Shown one piece after another: positions 47,064-56,466 of a DNA stretch of 64,000 nt (position 1 is the first letter of the stretch; each line of letters begins with the position of its first letter). Source of the stretch: Polaromonas sp. CG_9.7 (GTDB lineage Bacteria; Pseudomonadota; Gammaproteobacteria; Burkholderiales; Burkholderiaceae_C); the NCBI RefSeq assembly GCF_015752205.1, contig NZ_JADOVG010000001.1:186001-250000 (forward strand), given 5' to 3'. The notes beneath the pieces were generated by a model. That model made no database searches and was not told where the DNA came from. It was given only the letters and a program-made list of their open reading frames with translations. The position numbers and the translations under genes are program-made.

Positions 47064-48278
47064 TCAGGCGTAGGTGTCAATGCGCGTGCTGATGCTGCGG
47101 ACCTGCGCCGTGACGGGCCGGCCAGGCAAGAGCGGGTCGGTTTCGGCCATACGGTAGCTTCCGCGTGGCGACTGGCCATTCTGGCCGTTCTGACCGTTGG
47201 CAAATGCCGTTTGCGGCTGGCTTTCGGCGCCCACCGACGTATTGCCCAGACTGATGCCGCTCTCGGCCAGCTGCGCCCGCAATTGCGGCAAGGCAGCCTC
47301 TACCGCCGCCCGAACCGACGAATGGGCCGAAACAAACATGGCCTGCATCTGCTGGTCGTTGATGCTCAGCGTGACCTTCAACGGGCCCAGCCCGGGGGGA
47401 TTGAGCTGCAGTTCGGCGATCTGGTGATCTGCCGTGCCCATGTGGATCACCTGCTGGCCAAGCGCCTTGGTCCATTCACTGCTGCCCACTGGCGGCGCCA
47501 GCAATGCCGTGGCAACGGGCGCCGGCGTGCTCAATGCTGAAGCGCCGGCTGGTGTTTGAAATGCAGCGCCCGCAGGCTGCAACAGCAATGCGCCGCTGGT
47601 GCCCGCCGTAGCATCTGCTGCAAATAGCGAAAGATCAGCGCGTGCATCGCCGGATTGGCCTGCAGCCGAGTCTTCGTCGCCTTGCTTAGCGGACAGGCCT
47701 GACAGGTCTTCGCTGGCTGCCCCGGCTTGAGCAGCAAGGGCGCGCGTGGGCGACGCAGATGCCGTTCCATCTTGGATGGCCGCAGCCCCGGCTTTTACGG
47801 GCGTTTGTATTGCGCTCTTGGGACCAGCTGCCGTCAGGAGATCGGCCAGCGCAGCCTGCGCATCGGCGTCGGCAGCCACTTCGGGTGCCTCGGCCGCTGC
47901 GCCTTCTGCCAGAGGTGTTTCTGCCAGCGGGTCATTTATTGCGGCATCGGTTCGCCCCACAACATTGTCGCCGGATGAGGCAGATACGGCCGGCAGCGCT
48001 TCAGCAGCCAATCGGCGTTCAAATGGCGTCAGCAACGCCTGCATGGGATTGACCATCTCCTGCGGCTCGGTCTTTTCCGGGTCAGCCTGGCGGCGTGCGG
48101 GCATGGGCGTGGCCGCCTTCGCGGCAGATTTCTCTGCAGCAGGCGGCTGGGAACGTGCCAGGGCCTCGCCAAAACTGCCCGGCTGGTTCTGCGCCTGGCC
48201 GTCGGCGCGCGCTGATGCCTTGCCGCCGGGGCTGGCCGATGGGGCTGGCCCGATGCTGGCCGGGAGAGTGATGGACAT
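47064..48278 (-). CDS. fliK: Hook-length control protein FliK
   Basis: 404 residues. The long low-complexity Ala/Ser/Pro N-terminal part acts as molecular ruler. The conserved Flg_hook domain (about 275-365) contains WTKALGQQVIHMGTADHQIAEL, LNPPGLGPLKVTLSINDQQM and HSSVRAAVEAALPQLRAQLAESGISL. It is exported and triggers the FlhB switch. A second FliK-like gene lies at 59249. The 130 bases to fliL hold no gene. Confidence 0.93.
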   Translation of the reverse strand: MSITLPASIGPAPSASPGGKASARADGQAQNQPGSFGEALARSQPPAAEKSAAKAATPMPARRQADPEKTEPQEMVNPMQALLTPFERRLAAEALPAVSASSGDNVVGRTDAAINDPLAETPLAEGAAAEAPEVAADADAQAALADLLTAAGPKSAIQTPVKAGAAAIQDGTASASPTRALAAQAGAASEDLSGLSAKQGDEDSAAGQSGDARADLSLFAADATAGTSGALLLQPAGAAFQTPAGASALSTPAPVATALLAPPVGSSEWTKALGQQVIHMGTADHQIAELQLNPPGLGPLKVTLSINDQQMQAMFVSAHSSVRAAVEAALPQLRAQLAESGISLGNTSVGAESQPQTAFANGQNGQNGQSPRGSYRMAETDPLLPGRPVTAQVRSISTRIDTYA

Positions 48279-48303
48279 GGCAGGCTCCGGTCAATCTTGT
48301 GGT

Positions 48304-48759
48304 TCAGTCCGCCAGGGCGGTGGTGCGCAGGTAAAACTGCCGGGCAGAGCGCTCGTCGCTTTCGCGTTGTTCCTTCTTGCCGGCGACCAACATTTCCTGC
48401 TGGCGCACCCGGTCAGCCAGCGTGTCAAAAGACGTCAGGCGCCGCTTGTTGTGCTGCCAGTCGCTGCGCCCCAGTCCCAGCCGGGTATCGGCCTGCAGCG
48501 TCAGGGCGCGCTGCTGCTCGATGGCGCCATCGAGCGTGCCAATGAAATTCTGGAAGTTGCGCACCTGCGCCGAGGGCATGCCGCCCTGCATCTGCCCGTT
48601 GAACTGCTCCAGGTACTCCTGCCGGTACTGCAGCAGCATGTCCAGCTTGGCGGCTGCGCTGGTATGGGCATTTTGCAGCTGGCCCAACCGGCGGCTGGCC
48701 TGGTCGGTTTTGGTCTGGGCCAGTTCGATCAGCGTGGCAAGCGGTAGTTTTTCAGCCAT
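48304..48759 (-). CDS. fliJ: Flagellar export protein FliJ
   Basis: 151 residues, almost entirely coiled coil (LATLIELAQTKTDQASRRLGQLQ, LDMLLQYRQEYLEQFNGQMQ, FDTLADRVRQQEMLVAGKKEQRE). Central stalk of the FliI ATPase ring. Between fliI and fliK. Confidence 0.94.
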   Translation of the reverse strand: MAEKLPLATLIELAQTKTDQASRRLGQLQNAHTSAAAKLDMLLQYRQEYLEQFNGQMQGGMPSAQVRNFQNFIGTLDGAIEQQRALTLQADTRLGLGRSDWQHNKRRLTSFDTLADRVRQQEMLVAGKKEQRESDERSARQFYLRTTALAD

Positions 48760-48785
48760 GGGTGTCCTTGCGGTTTTTCAGTGGG

Positions 48786-50204
48786 CTAGCGGGCGTTGAA
48801 AATGCCATGCAGCTGGCTGATCGATGCGGCGTAGTCGGCTTGCTCGTCCATCGTCTGCTGCAAAAAAGCTTCGATCTTTGGGTACAACGCAATGGCCTTG
48901 TCCAGTTGCGCGTCGTGGCCGGGCGCGTAAGCCCCGACGCTGATCAGGTCGCGGTTGCGCTGGTAGCGCGACAGCATCTGCTTGACACTGCGCACCGATT
49001 CAAACTGCGACGGCTCGATCAAGGCCGTCATGGCGCGGCTGATTGACGCTTCAATGTCAATCGCCGGGTAGTGGCCCGACTCGGCCAGGCTGCGCGACAG
49101 CACCACATGGCCGTCCAGAATGGCGCGGGCCGAATCGGCAATCGGGTCCTGCTGGTCGTCGCCTTCGGTCAGCACCGTGTAGAACGCGGTGATCGAGCCG
49201 CCCTGGCCCTCGGCATTGATCTCGCCGTTGCCCGCGCGCTCGACCAGCGCCGGTAGCTTGGCGAACACCGACGGCGGGTAGCCCTTGGTGGCCGGCGGCT
49301 CGCCTACGGCCAGCGCAATCTCGCGCTGGGCCATGGCGTAACGCGTCAGCGAGTCCATGATCAGCAGCACGCTTTTGCCCCGGTCCCGAAAGTACTCGGC
49401 CAGGCAGGTGGCGTATGCAGCGCCCTGCAGCCGCAGCAGCGGCGAGTTGTCGGCCGGCGCGGCCACCAGCACGGCCCTGGCCATGCCTTCCTTGCCCAGC
49501 GTGTTGTCGATGAAGTCCTTGACTTCGCGGCCGCGCTCGCCAATCAGGCCGACCACGATCACGTCGGCGCTGGTGTAGCGCGCCATCATGCCCAGGAGCA
49601 CGCTTTTCCCCACGCCAGAGCCGGCAAACAAGCCCATGCGCTGGCCTCGCCCCACGGTCAGCATGGCGTTGATGGCGCGCACGCCCGTGTCCAGCACGTC
49701 CTTGATGGGCGCGCGCGTCAGCGGATTGACCGGCGCCCGCGACAGCGGCACTTCCAGTTCGAAATCGAGCGGCCCCAGGCCGTCGAGCGGCCGGCCCGAG
49801 GCGTCGACCACCCGGCCCAGCATGCCTTCGCCGACCGGCAGCCGTTTGGTGCGCGGCCCGGCAGCGCCGGCGCAGGCTGGCGACTCCAGCGCATACACGC
49901 GCGCGCCCGGCAGCAAGCCATCGACCGCGCTCAGCGGCATTAACAGGATTTTGTCGCCCGCAAAGCCGACCACCTCGGCTTCGGCGGTTTTTTGCGGATA
50001 GCCGGGCGGCAGCTCGATCAGGCAGTCGCTGCCCACCGGCAGGCGCAGCCCCACCGCTTCCAGCACCAGGCCGACGGCGCGCGTCAGCCGCCCGTAAGTG
50101 CGAACCGGAACGCTCAGGCTGACGGCGGCGCGGGCCTCGCCCAGCGCCGCCTGCCAGGCTGCGACATGCGGATTTTCGGCGGCCGTGGCAGGGTGCTCCG
50201 TCAT
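48786..50204 (-). CDS. fliI: Flagellum-specific ATPase FliI
   Basis: 472 residues. F1-beta-like ATPase that drives unloading of export substrates. Walker A in [20 protein letters not shown], Walker B in [39 protein letters not shown] segment and [19 protein letters not shown]. Its ATG overlaps the fliH stop by 4 bases. Confidence 0.97.
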   Translation of the reverse strand: MTEHPATAAENPHVAAWQAALGEARAAVSLSVPVRTYGRLTRAVGLVLEAVGLRLPVGSDCLIELPPGYPQKTAEAEVVGFAGDKILLMPLSAVDGLLPGARVYALESPACAGAAGPRTKRLPVGEGMLGRVVDASGRPLDGLGPLDFELEVPLSRAPVNPLTRAPIKDVLDTGVRAINAMLTVGRGQRMGLFAGSGVGKSVLLGMMARYTSADVIVVGLIGERGREVKDFIDNTLGKEGMARAVLVAAPADNSPLLRLQGAAYATCLAEYFRDRGKSVLLIMDSLTRYAMAQREIALAVGEPPATKGYPPSVFAKLPALVERAGNGEINAEGQGGSITAFYTVLTEGDDQQDPIADSARAILDGHVVLSRSLAESGHYPAIDIEASISRAMTALIEPSQFESVRSVKQMLSRYQRNRDLISVGAYAPGHDAQLDKAIALYPKIEAFLQQTMDEQADYAASISQLHGIFNAR

Positions 50205-50905
50205 GCTGAATCAGGCGCCAAGCTGGCCGGTGTCTCGCTTCTCGCCAGTGCTGCGGCCACCCGTTCCCAGCGCGCCTGCACCGTCGCATCCCGCTCACCA
50301 CTGCTGGCCGTCACACGGCAGCCACCGCGCGTGATCTGGGCATCGGCCCGCAGGCGCCAGCCGGCCGCGTTCAAGTCGTCCGCCAAAAGCTCTTTCACCA
50401 GCGCCGCATCGTCGGGGTGCAGCAGCAGTTGCGGCGCGCCGGACAATGCCGGCTCGGCCTGCAGCAACTCATGCACCACGGCCAAAATCGCCTGCGGCTC
50501 TGCCGTGAGTGCCTGGCCCAGCACCTGGCGGGCAACGTCCAGCGCCAGCGCCAGCAGGTCATCGGCCACGCTGCTCTCGGCCAGGCGCAGGGCCGCCGGC
50601 AAGGCCAGCGTCAGCGCCTGCAGTTGCCCGGCCTGGGCCTGGGTAGCGGCCAATCCGGCCGCCAGCCCGGCCGCATGTCCTTCTGCCAACCCACGCGCGT
50701 AACCCTGTTTGTGGCCTTCGGCTTCACCGGTTTTTTGTGCTTCGAGCCGCAGGCGGGCCAGCTCGGCCTCGTCGATCAGCAAGGCCGGCTCTAACGGCTG
50801 CAGTTCAGGCTCCGGTGCGGCTTGCGCGGCGCCGGACTGCATGTCTTGTGCGAACGAGGTCATTTCCCAACGTTGCCAGGCGGTCTGCTGCGGCCGGCTA
50901 GACAT
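50201..50905 (-). CDS. fliH: Flagellar export regulator FliH
   Basis: 234 residues. Binds FliI and links it to the C-ring. The WQRWEMTSF start carries tryptophans typical of FliH N-termini. The middle has glycine repeats ([21 protein letters not shown]), a GxxxG coiled stretch, and the end has [22 protein letters not shown] and [21 protein letters not shown] 50905 or 50911 both fit; it overlaps fliG. Confidence 0.92.
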   Translation of the reverse strand: MSSRPQQTAWQRWEMTSFAQDMQSGAAQAAPEPELQPLEPALLIDEAELARLRLEAQKTGEAEGHKQGYARGLAEGHAAGLAAGLAATQAQAGQLQALTLALPAALRLAESSVADDLLALALDVARQVLGQALTAEPQAILAVVHELLQAEPALSGAPQLLLHPDDAALVKELLADDLNAAGWRLRADAQITRGGCRVTASSGERDATVQARWERVAAALARSETPASLAPDSA

Positions 50906-51890
50906 ACGCATCGCCGCCTGGGGTGCCCATTACAATCTCGCCGGAATCCGACAGGCGGCGCACGACCTGCAGGATGGCCTTTTGCGCCGTCTCGACCTGC
51001 GACACGCGCACCTGGCCGCGCATTTCAATGTCTTCGCGCAGCGATTCGGCGGCACGGGTGGACATGTTTTTCAGGAACTTTTCGCGCAGTACTTGCGGCG
51101 CACCTTTGAGTGCAATGATCAGCGACTCCGAATCGATCTCCTTGAGCAGCAACTGGATGCCGCGGTCCTCGATTTCGAGCAGATTTTCGAACAGGAACAT
51201 TTCGTCGATCATTTTTTGCGCCAGCACTTCGTCGTATTGGCGCACATGCTTGATCACGCTGGATTCCTGCAGGCTGCTCATCAGGTTGACAATTTCAGCC
51301 GCCGCCCGGATGCCGCCCAGGCTGCTGCGCTTGACGCCTTCACCCGACAAGATATCGGACAGCACCTCAGTCAGTTCCTGCAGCGCGGCTGGCTGCACGC
51401 CCCCGAAAGTCGCCACGCGCAGCACGGCATCGTGACGCACCCGTTCAGGCAGCTTTTCCAGCACCGCCGCGGCCTTGCTGCGGTCCATGTGAATCAGCAG
51501 CGTGGCAATGATCTGCGGATGCTCGTCTCGAATGAGCTCCACCACTTCGACGGCCTCCAGCTGGTTGAGCCGTTCGATTCCGTTGGCTGATTCGCTGGTC
51601 TTGAAGATTTTTTCGAGCACGACGGCGGCGCGGTCGCTGCCCAGCGCCTTGTTCAGCACGCTTCGCAAATAGCTGCTGGTGTTCAGGTGCAGTGCCGAGT
51701 ACTGCTCGGTTTCGGTGCGGAACTCTTCCAGCACCTCGCTCACCTCTTCATGCTTGACCTGCGTCAGTGCGGCCATGGCGACACCCAGCGACTGAACAGT
51801 GCTTTGCGGTAACAGCTTCAAGACGCTGCCGGCGCCTTCTTCGCCGAGCGACATCAAAAAAATGGCGCTTTTTCTGATGCCCTTATTCAT
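50898..51890 (-). CDS. fliG: Flagellar motor switch protein FliG
   Basis: 330 residues. Torque-generating C-ring protein. KGIRKSAIFLMSLGEEGAGSVL start, EHPQIIATLLIHMDRSKAAAVLEKLPE middle (EHPQ motif), MFLFENLLEIEDRGIQLLLKEID, and charged torque helix SESLIIALKGAP to NMSTRAAESLREDIEMRG. Three ATGs in a row (51896, 51893, 51890); GGAG sits one, four and seven bases before them, so the third is preferred. Confidence 0.97.
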   Translation of the reverse strand: MNKGIRKSAIFLMSLGEEGAGSVLKLLPQSTVQSLGVAMAALTQVKHEEVSEVLEEFRTETEQYSALHLNTSSYLRSVLNKALGSDRAAVVLEKIFKTSESANGIERLNQLEAVEVVELIRDEHPQIIATLLIHMDRSKAAAVLEKLPERVRHDAVLRVATFGGVQPAALQELTEVLSDILSGEGVKRSSLGGIRAAAEIVNLMSSLQESSVIKHVRQYDEVLAQKMIDEMFLFENLLEIEDRGIQLLLKEIDSESLIIALKGAPQVLREKFLKNMSTRAAESLREDIEMRGQVRVSQVETAQKAILQVVRRLSDSGEIVMGTPGGDAYV

Positions 51891-53610
51891 CATCATTCTC
51901 CATCCAGTGCTTCATCAGTGCCGCCGCGATCTGGGGATCCTTCTGGGCCATGTCTTGCGCGTACTTCGTGTTTTCCAGGTGGCGCTGTTCTTGCCGTTCC
52001 TGGCCCTGCGCCTGCGCCTCTACCTTCAGCCGCGTCTGCTCCGGGTCGGCCTGCGCCACGGACGCTTCCTTGCCTGGCGCCGGCAGCGAAACTTGTGCGG
52101 GTTTCAAAAAATGGCGCAGCAATGGCCGCAGTACGGAAAACCACACAAACAGCGCTAGCAGGGCGAGCATCAGGTAGTTGCCCCCGTTTTTGGCCAGCTC
52201 AATGTTTTCGGGCTGTTTCCATAGCGGTAACTCGACCACCTCAATGGTGTCGGAGGCAAACGCACTGTTGACCACGTTCAGCGAATCGCCGCGCTCGGTA
52301 CTAAAACCCATCGCTTCCTTGACCAGGTTGTTGACCTGTTCGAGTTCGAGGGCCGTCAGCGCCTGCGCCGTGCGCTTGCCTTTGCTGTCCGCGACGCTCC
52401 GGAAGTTGACCACCACGGCTGCCGACAGTCGCTTGACGCTGCCGGCGCCTTGCTGCACATGGCGTATCGAGCGGTCCAGTTCGTAGTTGATGGTGCCGTC
52501 CTTGCGCGCCGTGCCCGTGCTTGCCGCGGGTGGAGCCGCGCTGGCCGGTGCGGCCGGAGCAACCAGTGCGCCTGGCGTGGCTGGCGTGGCTGGCATAGCC
52601 TGGCCCGCCGGCGTGGTGACGATGGGCGCCACCGGGTTGACCGGTGGCTGGTTGCTCAAGGCGCCCGGCACACCGCCAGCCGCACCCATGCCCGGCTGGC
52701 TGGACTCGCTCGACTGCTCGCTGCGGATAGCCGCGCTGCCCGGTGCCTGGTTCGGCCGGTAGGTTTCGTTGGTGTTCTCCACCACCGAAAAATCAATTTC
52801 TGCCGCCACCTGCGCATGCACATTGGTCGCGCCCATCAGGGGCTGCAATATCGCTTCAATGCGCCGGATGTAGCCCTGCTCGATCTCCTGCGTGTATTTG
52901 AGCTGGCTCACGTCCAGGCCGCGCGTACCGCTATTGGCCGCCGACAGCAGGTTGCCGCCTTGGTCCACCACGGTGATGCTTTTGGCTGACAGTTCCGGCA
53001 CGCTGCTGGAAATCAAATGCACGATGGCGCTGATCTGGCCTTCGTCAATGCTGCGCCCGCGGTGCAGCGACAACACCACCGAGGCGCTGGGCTTTTTCTG
53101 GTCACGCACGAACAGCGACGGCTTGGGCAGCGCCAGGTGCACGCGCGCCGACTCGACGGCTGAAATGGAGTTGATCGACCGCGCCAGTTCGCCTTCCAGC
53201 GCACGCTGGTAATTGATCTGCTCGGCAAACTGGCTGGTGCCGAACTTCTGGTTGTCCATCAACTCAAAGCCAACCGTACCGCCTTTGGGCAGCCCCTGCG
53301 CAGCGAGCTTCAGTCGTGCTTCCGGCGCCTTGCTGGCCTCCACCAGCAAGGCGCCGCCGCCGCCGGCAAACTTGTACGGAATGTTCATCTGCTGCAGCGA
53401 CGCGATGATGGCACCGCCGTCACGGTCTGACAGGTTGGTGTACAGCACGCCGTAGTCAGGCTGGCGGCTCCACATCCACATCGCGGCAATCACCGCCAGG
53501 GCGAAAGAAGCGCCAATGATCAGCGGCAGGCGCGGATTGGCGCGCAACTGCTCCAGAAAAGGAAGGGTGCTGGACGCGGCTGCGCCCGTGCCCACCGCGG
53601 CGGTACTCAT
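51883..53610 (-). CDS. fliF: Flagellar MS-ring protein FliF
   Basis: 575 residues. Inner-membrane ring platform. First membrane helix at about 27-46 (LPLIIGASFALAVIAAMWMW), periplasmic ring-building motifs (YGVLYTNLSDRDGGAIIASL, INYQRALEGELARSINSI, ARVHLALPKPSLFVRDQKKPSASV-type), a Pro/Ala-rich linker at about 325-400, second helix at about 482-500, and C-terminal FliG-binding end. ATG 53610 has AGGTGA just upstream; the longer frame to 53904 lacks homology. Confidence 0.97.
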   Translation of the reverse strand: MSTAAVGTGAAASSTLPFLEQLRANPRLPLIIGASFALAVIAAMWMWSRQPDYGVLYTNLSDRDGGAIIASLQQMNIPYKFAGGGGALLVEASKAPEARLKLAAQGLPKGGTVGFELMDNQKFGTSQFAEQINYQRALEGELARSINSISAVESARVHLALPKPSLFVRDQKKPSASVVLSLHRGRSIDEGQISAIVHLISSSVPELSAKSITVVDQGGNLLSAANSGTRGLDVSQLKYTQEIEQGYIRRIEAILQPLMGATNVHAQVAAEIDFSVVENTNETYRPNQAPGSAAIRSEQSSESSQPGMGAAGGVPGALSNQPPVNPVAPIVTTPAGQAMPATPATPGALVAPAAPASAAPPAASTGTARKDGTINYELDRSIRHVQQGAGSVKRLSAAVVVNFRSVADSKGKRTAQALTALELEQVNNLVKEAMGFSTERGDSLNVVNSAFASDTIEVVELPLWKQPENIELAKNGGNYLMLALLALFVWFSVLRPLLRHFLKPAQVSLPAPGKEASVAQADPEQTRLKVEAQAQGQERQEQRHLENTKYAQDMAQKDPQIAAALMKHWMENDDE

Positions 53611-53933
53611 GCGCTCACCTGGCCAATGCCTCAGCGAGCGGTTGCCGCGCGCTGACGGCGCGATGGCAACTCCAATGTGAGCCGGGCGGGTAGCCCGGTG
53701 AAACGACTGATGGCATACAACAAGTGGTAAGGAGAAGGGGAAAGGGGCTGGCCCGTCCGGTGCGGCCAAGGCACCCCCTGCCTTGTGACGGATTGTCAGA
53801 GTGCAGCGCCGTACTTGATCGCCTGAATAGCCGGGGCTTTTGGCATCTTTTGGCGCGATGCGGCGCGGCCATCGGCTGCTACGCTTCAGGTCTTCATCAG
53901 CCATGGGCGTGCGTGCTGCCCACCCACAAAACC
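53611..53933. promoter_or_regulatory. fliF/fliE divergent region with two hairpins in the fliF leader
   Basis: 323 bases without a gene. Two strong stem-loops lie close to fliF: GTTGCC-G-CGCGC / GCGCG-AT-GGCAAC (53641-53670) and CCGGGC-GGGTA-GCCCGG (53682-53698). Both would be in the fliF messenger leader if transcription starts further upstream. No sigma-28 or sigma-54 promoter was recognised, consistent with activator-dependent class 2 promoters. Confidence 0.5.
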
Positions 53934-54251
53934 ATGTCCATTTCGTCTATTGAATCCGTCCTGCAACAAATGCGCGCGCTGGCCCCTTCCATGGGCAGCT
54001 CCGTTGCGGCCAGCAGCGAAGCGGGCGCCGGCGGCTTTGCCGGCGAACTGAAAAAGTCGCTGGATCGCATCAGCAACACCCAGCAGAGCGCGTCCCGCCA
54101 GGCCGAAGCGTTTGAACTGGGCAAGCCCGGCGTAGCGCTGAATGACGTGATGGTCGATATGGCAAAAGCCGGCATTGGCTTTCAGACCGCCCTGCAGGTG
54201 CGCAACAAGGTGGTCGATGCGTACAAGGAAGTCATGAACATGGCGGCGTGA
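53934..54251 (+). CDS. fliE: Hook-basal body protein FliE
   Basis: 105 residues. Adapter between MS ring and rod. MSISSIESVLQQMRALA start, FAGELKKSLDRISNTQQSASRQAEAF, and C-terminal NDVMVDMAKAGIGFQTALQVRNKVVDAYKEVM-type motif. It is transcribed alone, divergently from fliF; the frame upstream to 53724 has no homology. A hairpin followed by TTTT lies 70 bases downstream. Confidence 0.96.
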   Translation: MSISSIESVLQQMRALAPSMGSSVAASSEAGAGGFAGELKKSLDRISNTQQSASRQAEAFELGKPGVALNDVMVDMAKAGIGFQTALQVRNKVVDAYKEVMNMAA

Positions 54252-54289
54252 TCACGCGCTCCAAAACGCACGCACCCCAATGCGCCGAC

Positions 54290-54319
54290 GTCGGCTTACG
54301 CTGCGCTAACCCGATCTAC
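54290..54319. repeat. REP-like element, family 2, copy 1
   Basis: GTCGGCTTACGCTGCG and CTAACCCGATCTAC; the reverse complement matches the arms of the complete palindrome at 56867 (GTAG-TCGGGTTA and TAAGCCGAC). Located between fliE and fliC. Confidence 0.6.
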
Positions 54320-54324
54320 AAAAC

Positions 54325-54376
54325 GCTATGCAATTAATAGCTTTTAGCGCCCGTAGCTATTGCGCAAAGCCCATAT
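54325..54376 (+). repeat. Dispersed palindromic repeat, family 1, copy 3 (terminator-like)
   Basis: GCTAT-N7-ATAGC (54325-54341) followed by TTTT, then GCGCCCGTAGCTATTGCGC and AAAGCCCATATTT. Aligns base for base in order with copies at 23305 and 42584. Positioned as a terminator for fliE. Confidence 0.65.
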
Positions 54377-54396
54377 TTGATACGTATTTCTGGTTG

Positions 54397-54415
54397 GCCG
54401 AAGGCGTAGCCCGAC
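54397..54415. repeat. REP-like element, family 2, copy 2 (half)
   Basis: GCCGAAGGCGTAGCCCGAC is the reverse complement of 56872-56890 with a single mismatch. It is a half element without its pairing arm, upstream of the fliC promoter. Confidence 0.55.
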
Positions 54416-54499
54416 ATCCCCGCTACGCTTGTGGCCGTGCATTGAGGGGGAGGCAGTGGTCTGGTTTTCAAGCAGTGAAAAATTATTTGCGCGCAGCCC

Positions 54500-54527
54500 T
54501 AAAGGTTTTCCAGACGCTGGCCGATAA
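54500..54527 (+). promoter_or_regulatory. Sigma-28 promoter of fliC
   Basis: TAAAGGTT (54500-54507), 12 bases, then a perfect GCCGATAA (54520-54527). It lies about 97 bases before the fliC ATG. This is the clearest FliA promoter in the window; the spacing is one base longer than the enterobacterial 11. Confidence 0.9.
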
Positions 54528-54623
54528 CTTGAATAACGGTGGCTTGCAAACTGCATGTGCAGGCAAGGCCAGCGTGACGGCGGGTTCGCCGGAACTCACA
54601 ACCTTTGTAATCAGGAGCCCTTC

Positions 54624-56318
54624 ATGTCAGTCATCAATACCAATATCCTCTCGCTCGTCACGCAAAACAACCTGACCAAATCACAGGGTGCCATGAACAC
54701 GGCGATCGAGCGCCTGTCGTCCGGCATGCGCATCAACAGCGCCAAGGACGATGCCGCCGGCCAGGCCATCGCCAACCGCTTCACCGCCAGCATCAAAGGC
54801 TTGACGCAAGCCTCGCGCAACGCCAATGACGGCATCTCGATGGCGCAAACCACCGAAGGCGCATTGAACGAAGTCAACACCAACCTGCAGCGCATCCGCG
54901 AACTGACGGTGCAGTCCGCCAACGGCAGCAACTCCGATGCGGACAAAGCGTCGATGCAGGCCGAGATAACCCAGCGCATGGCTGAAATCGACCGCACTTC
55001 TGCGCAAACCGACTTCAACGGCGTCAAGGTGCTGTCGTCCAGCGCCAAGGAACTGAGCGTGCAGGTCGGCGCATACGACGGAGAAACCATCAAGATCGGC
55101 CTGACGGAAATCAGTTCGACAACGCTGGGTTTGACCGGTTTCAATGTGGACGGAAAAACGGCAGTCGCCAATGCTGCCGCTGCCGCTGCCGACCTTGCCG
55201 GCTTTACTAAGGCCGCTACTGCTAACACCAACGGTTCGTACACCTACAGCAAAGACGTGACAACGGCTAACACGGCAGCCACGTCGGCCAATGTGTTTTC
55301 CAAGCTGGCTACCAACGATACGGTCAACTACACCGGTACGACTAACGGTCTTGGCAAGGCAGCTGACAGCAATACCTACAAGTACAACGCGGCCAGCAGC
55401 TCGTTCTCCTTCAATGTTGCCGATGCTACTAATGCTAATGTCATTACATACCTGACACCTACAACTGGCAGTGCATCCGCGACTGTCACCATTGGCACCA
55501 ATGCCTCGCAAAACATCAAAATCGGCACCACTGGGGCCATCACCGCAGCGGATGATGGCGCTGTGCTTTATCTTGATTCAGTCGGTAACCTGTCCAAAAC
55601 CCAGGCAGGCGGTGCTGCCGCCGCTACTGTGACGAGCTTGGCCGCTTCAATGAGTACCATCACATCAGGTACCGGCGGTTCGATCGCAGTCGGTGGCACG
55701 GTTTTGACTGCTGACAAAACAACTGGTGGCGTATTTGACGTTGTTGACGCCAAAATCACTTCCAGTGCTTTGGCCACTGCTACGTCGGGGGGTTACACAG
55801 CCACTGTTAATGCGAGCGGCGGCAACACCACTTACACGGTAGCTTCTGGCGGTGCGGTGACCAATGGCAACGGAGCTGTCTATGCAGACGCCAGCGGCAC
55901 GTTGAGCAACGATGCCAGCACAAAGGTCACAACCACTTACTACGCCCAAGCCAACGGCAAGGTGACGGACAATACTGGTGCTCAGATTTACAAGACTACC
56001 GCTGGAGCCCTCACGCTTGCAGCGAGCACGACCAGCTTGGCCACTGCTGACCCCCTGAAAGCACTTGATGCAGCTCTGAAGAAAGTCGACGACCTGCGCG
56101 GCTCGCTGGGTGCGGTGCAAAACCGTTTTGACTCGGTGATCGCCAACCTCGGCACGACCATCGTGAACCTGTCTTCTTCGCGTTCGCGCATTGAAGATGC
56201 CGACTACGCGACTGAAGTGTCGAACATGACACGCGCGCAGCTCCTGCAGCAGGCTGGCACCTCGGTGCTGGCCAAGTCCAACCAGTCAACTGAAGGCGTG
56301 ATGTCGCTGTTGCGTTAA
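54624..56318 (+). CDS. fliC: Flagellin FliC
   Basis: 564 residues. The filament subunit. D0/D1 N-terminus SVINTNILSLVTQNNLTKSQ, IERLSSGMRINSAKDDAAGQAIANRF-type motif, and C-terminus RSRIEDADYATEVSNMTRAQLLQQAGTSVLAKSNQ-type motif are conserved. The exposed centre (about 175-475) is low-complexity Thr/Ala/Gly/Ser/Asn-rich. AGGAG six bases before ATG 54624. FliS is its chaperone. Confidence 0.97.
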   Translation: MSVINTNILSLVTQNNLTKSQGAMNTAIERLSSGMRINSAKDDAAGQAIANRFTASIKGLTQASRNANDGISMAQTTEGALNEVNTNLQRIRELTVQSANGSNSDADKASMQAEITQRMAEIDRTSAQTDFNGVKVLSSSAKELSVQVGAYDGETIKIGLTEISSTTLGLTGFNVDGKTAVANAAAAAADLAGFTKAATANTNGSYTYSKDVTTANTAATSANVFSKLATNDTVNYTGTTNGLGKAADSNTYKYNAASSSFSFNVADATNANVITYLTPTTGSASATVTIGTNASQNIKIGTTGAITAADDGAVLYLDSVGNLSKTQAGGAAAATVTSLAASMSTITSGTGGSIAVGGTVLTADKTTGGVFDVVDAKITSSALATATSGGYTATVNASGGNTTYTVASGGAVTNGNGAVYADASGTLSNDASTKVTTTYYAQANGKVTDNTGAQIYKTTAGALTLAASTTSLATADPLKALDAALKKVDDLRGSLGAVQNRFDSVIANLGTTIVNLSSSRSRIEDADYATEVSNMTRAQLLQQAGTSVLAKSNQSTEGVMSLLR

Positions 56319-56333
56319 TCACCGGCAGTCGTG

Positions 56334-56440
56334 AGCGGCGGTCTGCGGGCCGCCGCTTGAAAAAAAAGGTCAGCCAATCGGGTCAAACCACCCGATTGCG
56401 CTGCCCGCTCCCGCTTGGTGAATTGTTCAGGCGGGAGCGG
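56334..56440 (+). other. Three consecutive hairpins between fliC and flaG
   Basis: Hairpin 1: AGCGGCGG/CCGCCGCT (56334-56357, 8 pairs, followed by an A run). Hairpin 2: CAATCGGGT/ACCCGATTG (56375-56398, 9 pairs, loop 6). Hairpin 3: CCGCTCCCGC/GCGGGAGCGG (56405-56440, 10 pairs, loop 16). None is followed by a T run, so they are not standard terminators; they may protect the fliC messenger end or reduce read-through. Confidence 0.7.
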
Positions 56441-56466
56441 ACAGCGCTTTTGACAGGAAAGTAAAC

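Noticed and set aside
53830..53880. Possible sigma-54 promoter before fliE (TTGGCATCTTTTGGC)
   Set aside because: The GG to GC distance is nine bases, not ten, and flagellar control here is by FlhDC rather than an FleQ/sigma-54 system.
55150..56050. Central flagellin region as a possible foreign insertion
   Set aside because: Low-complexity variable centres are normal in flagellins, and the frame and ends are intact.
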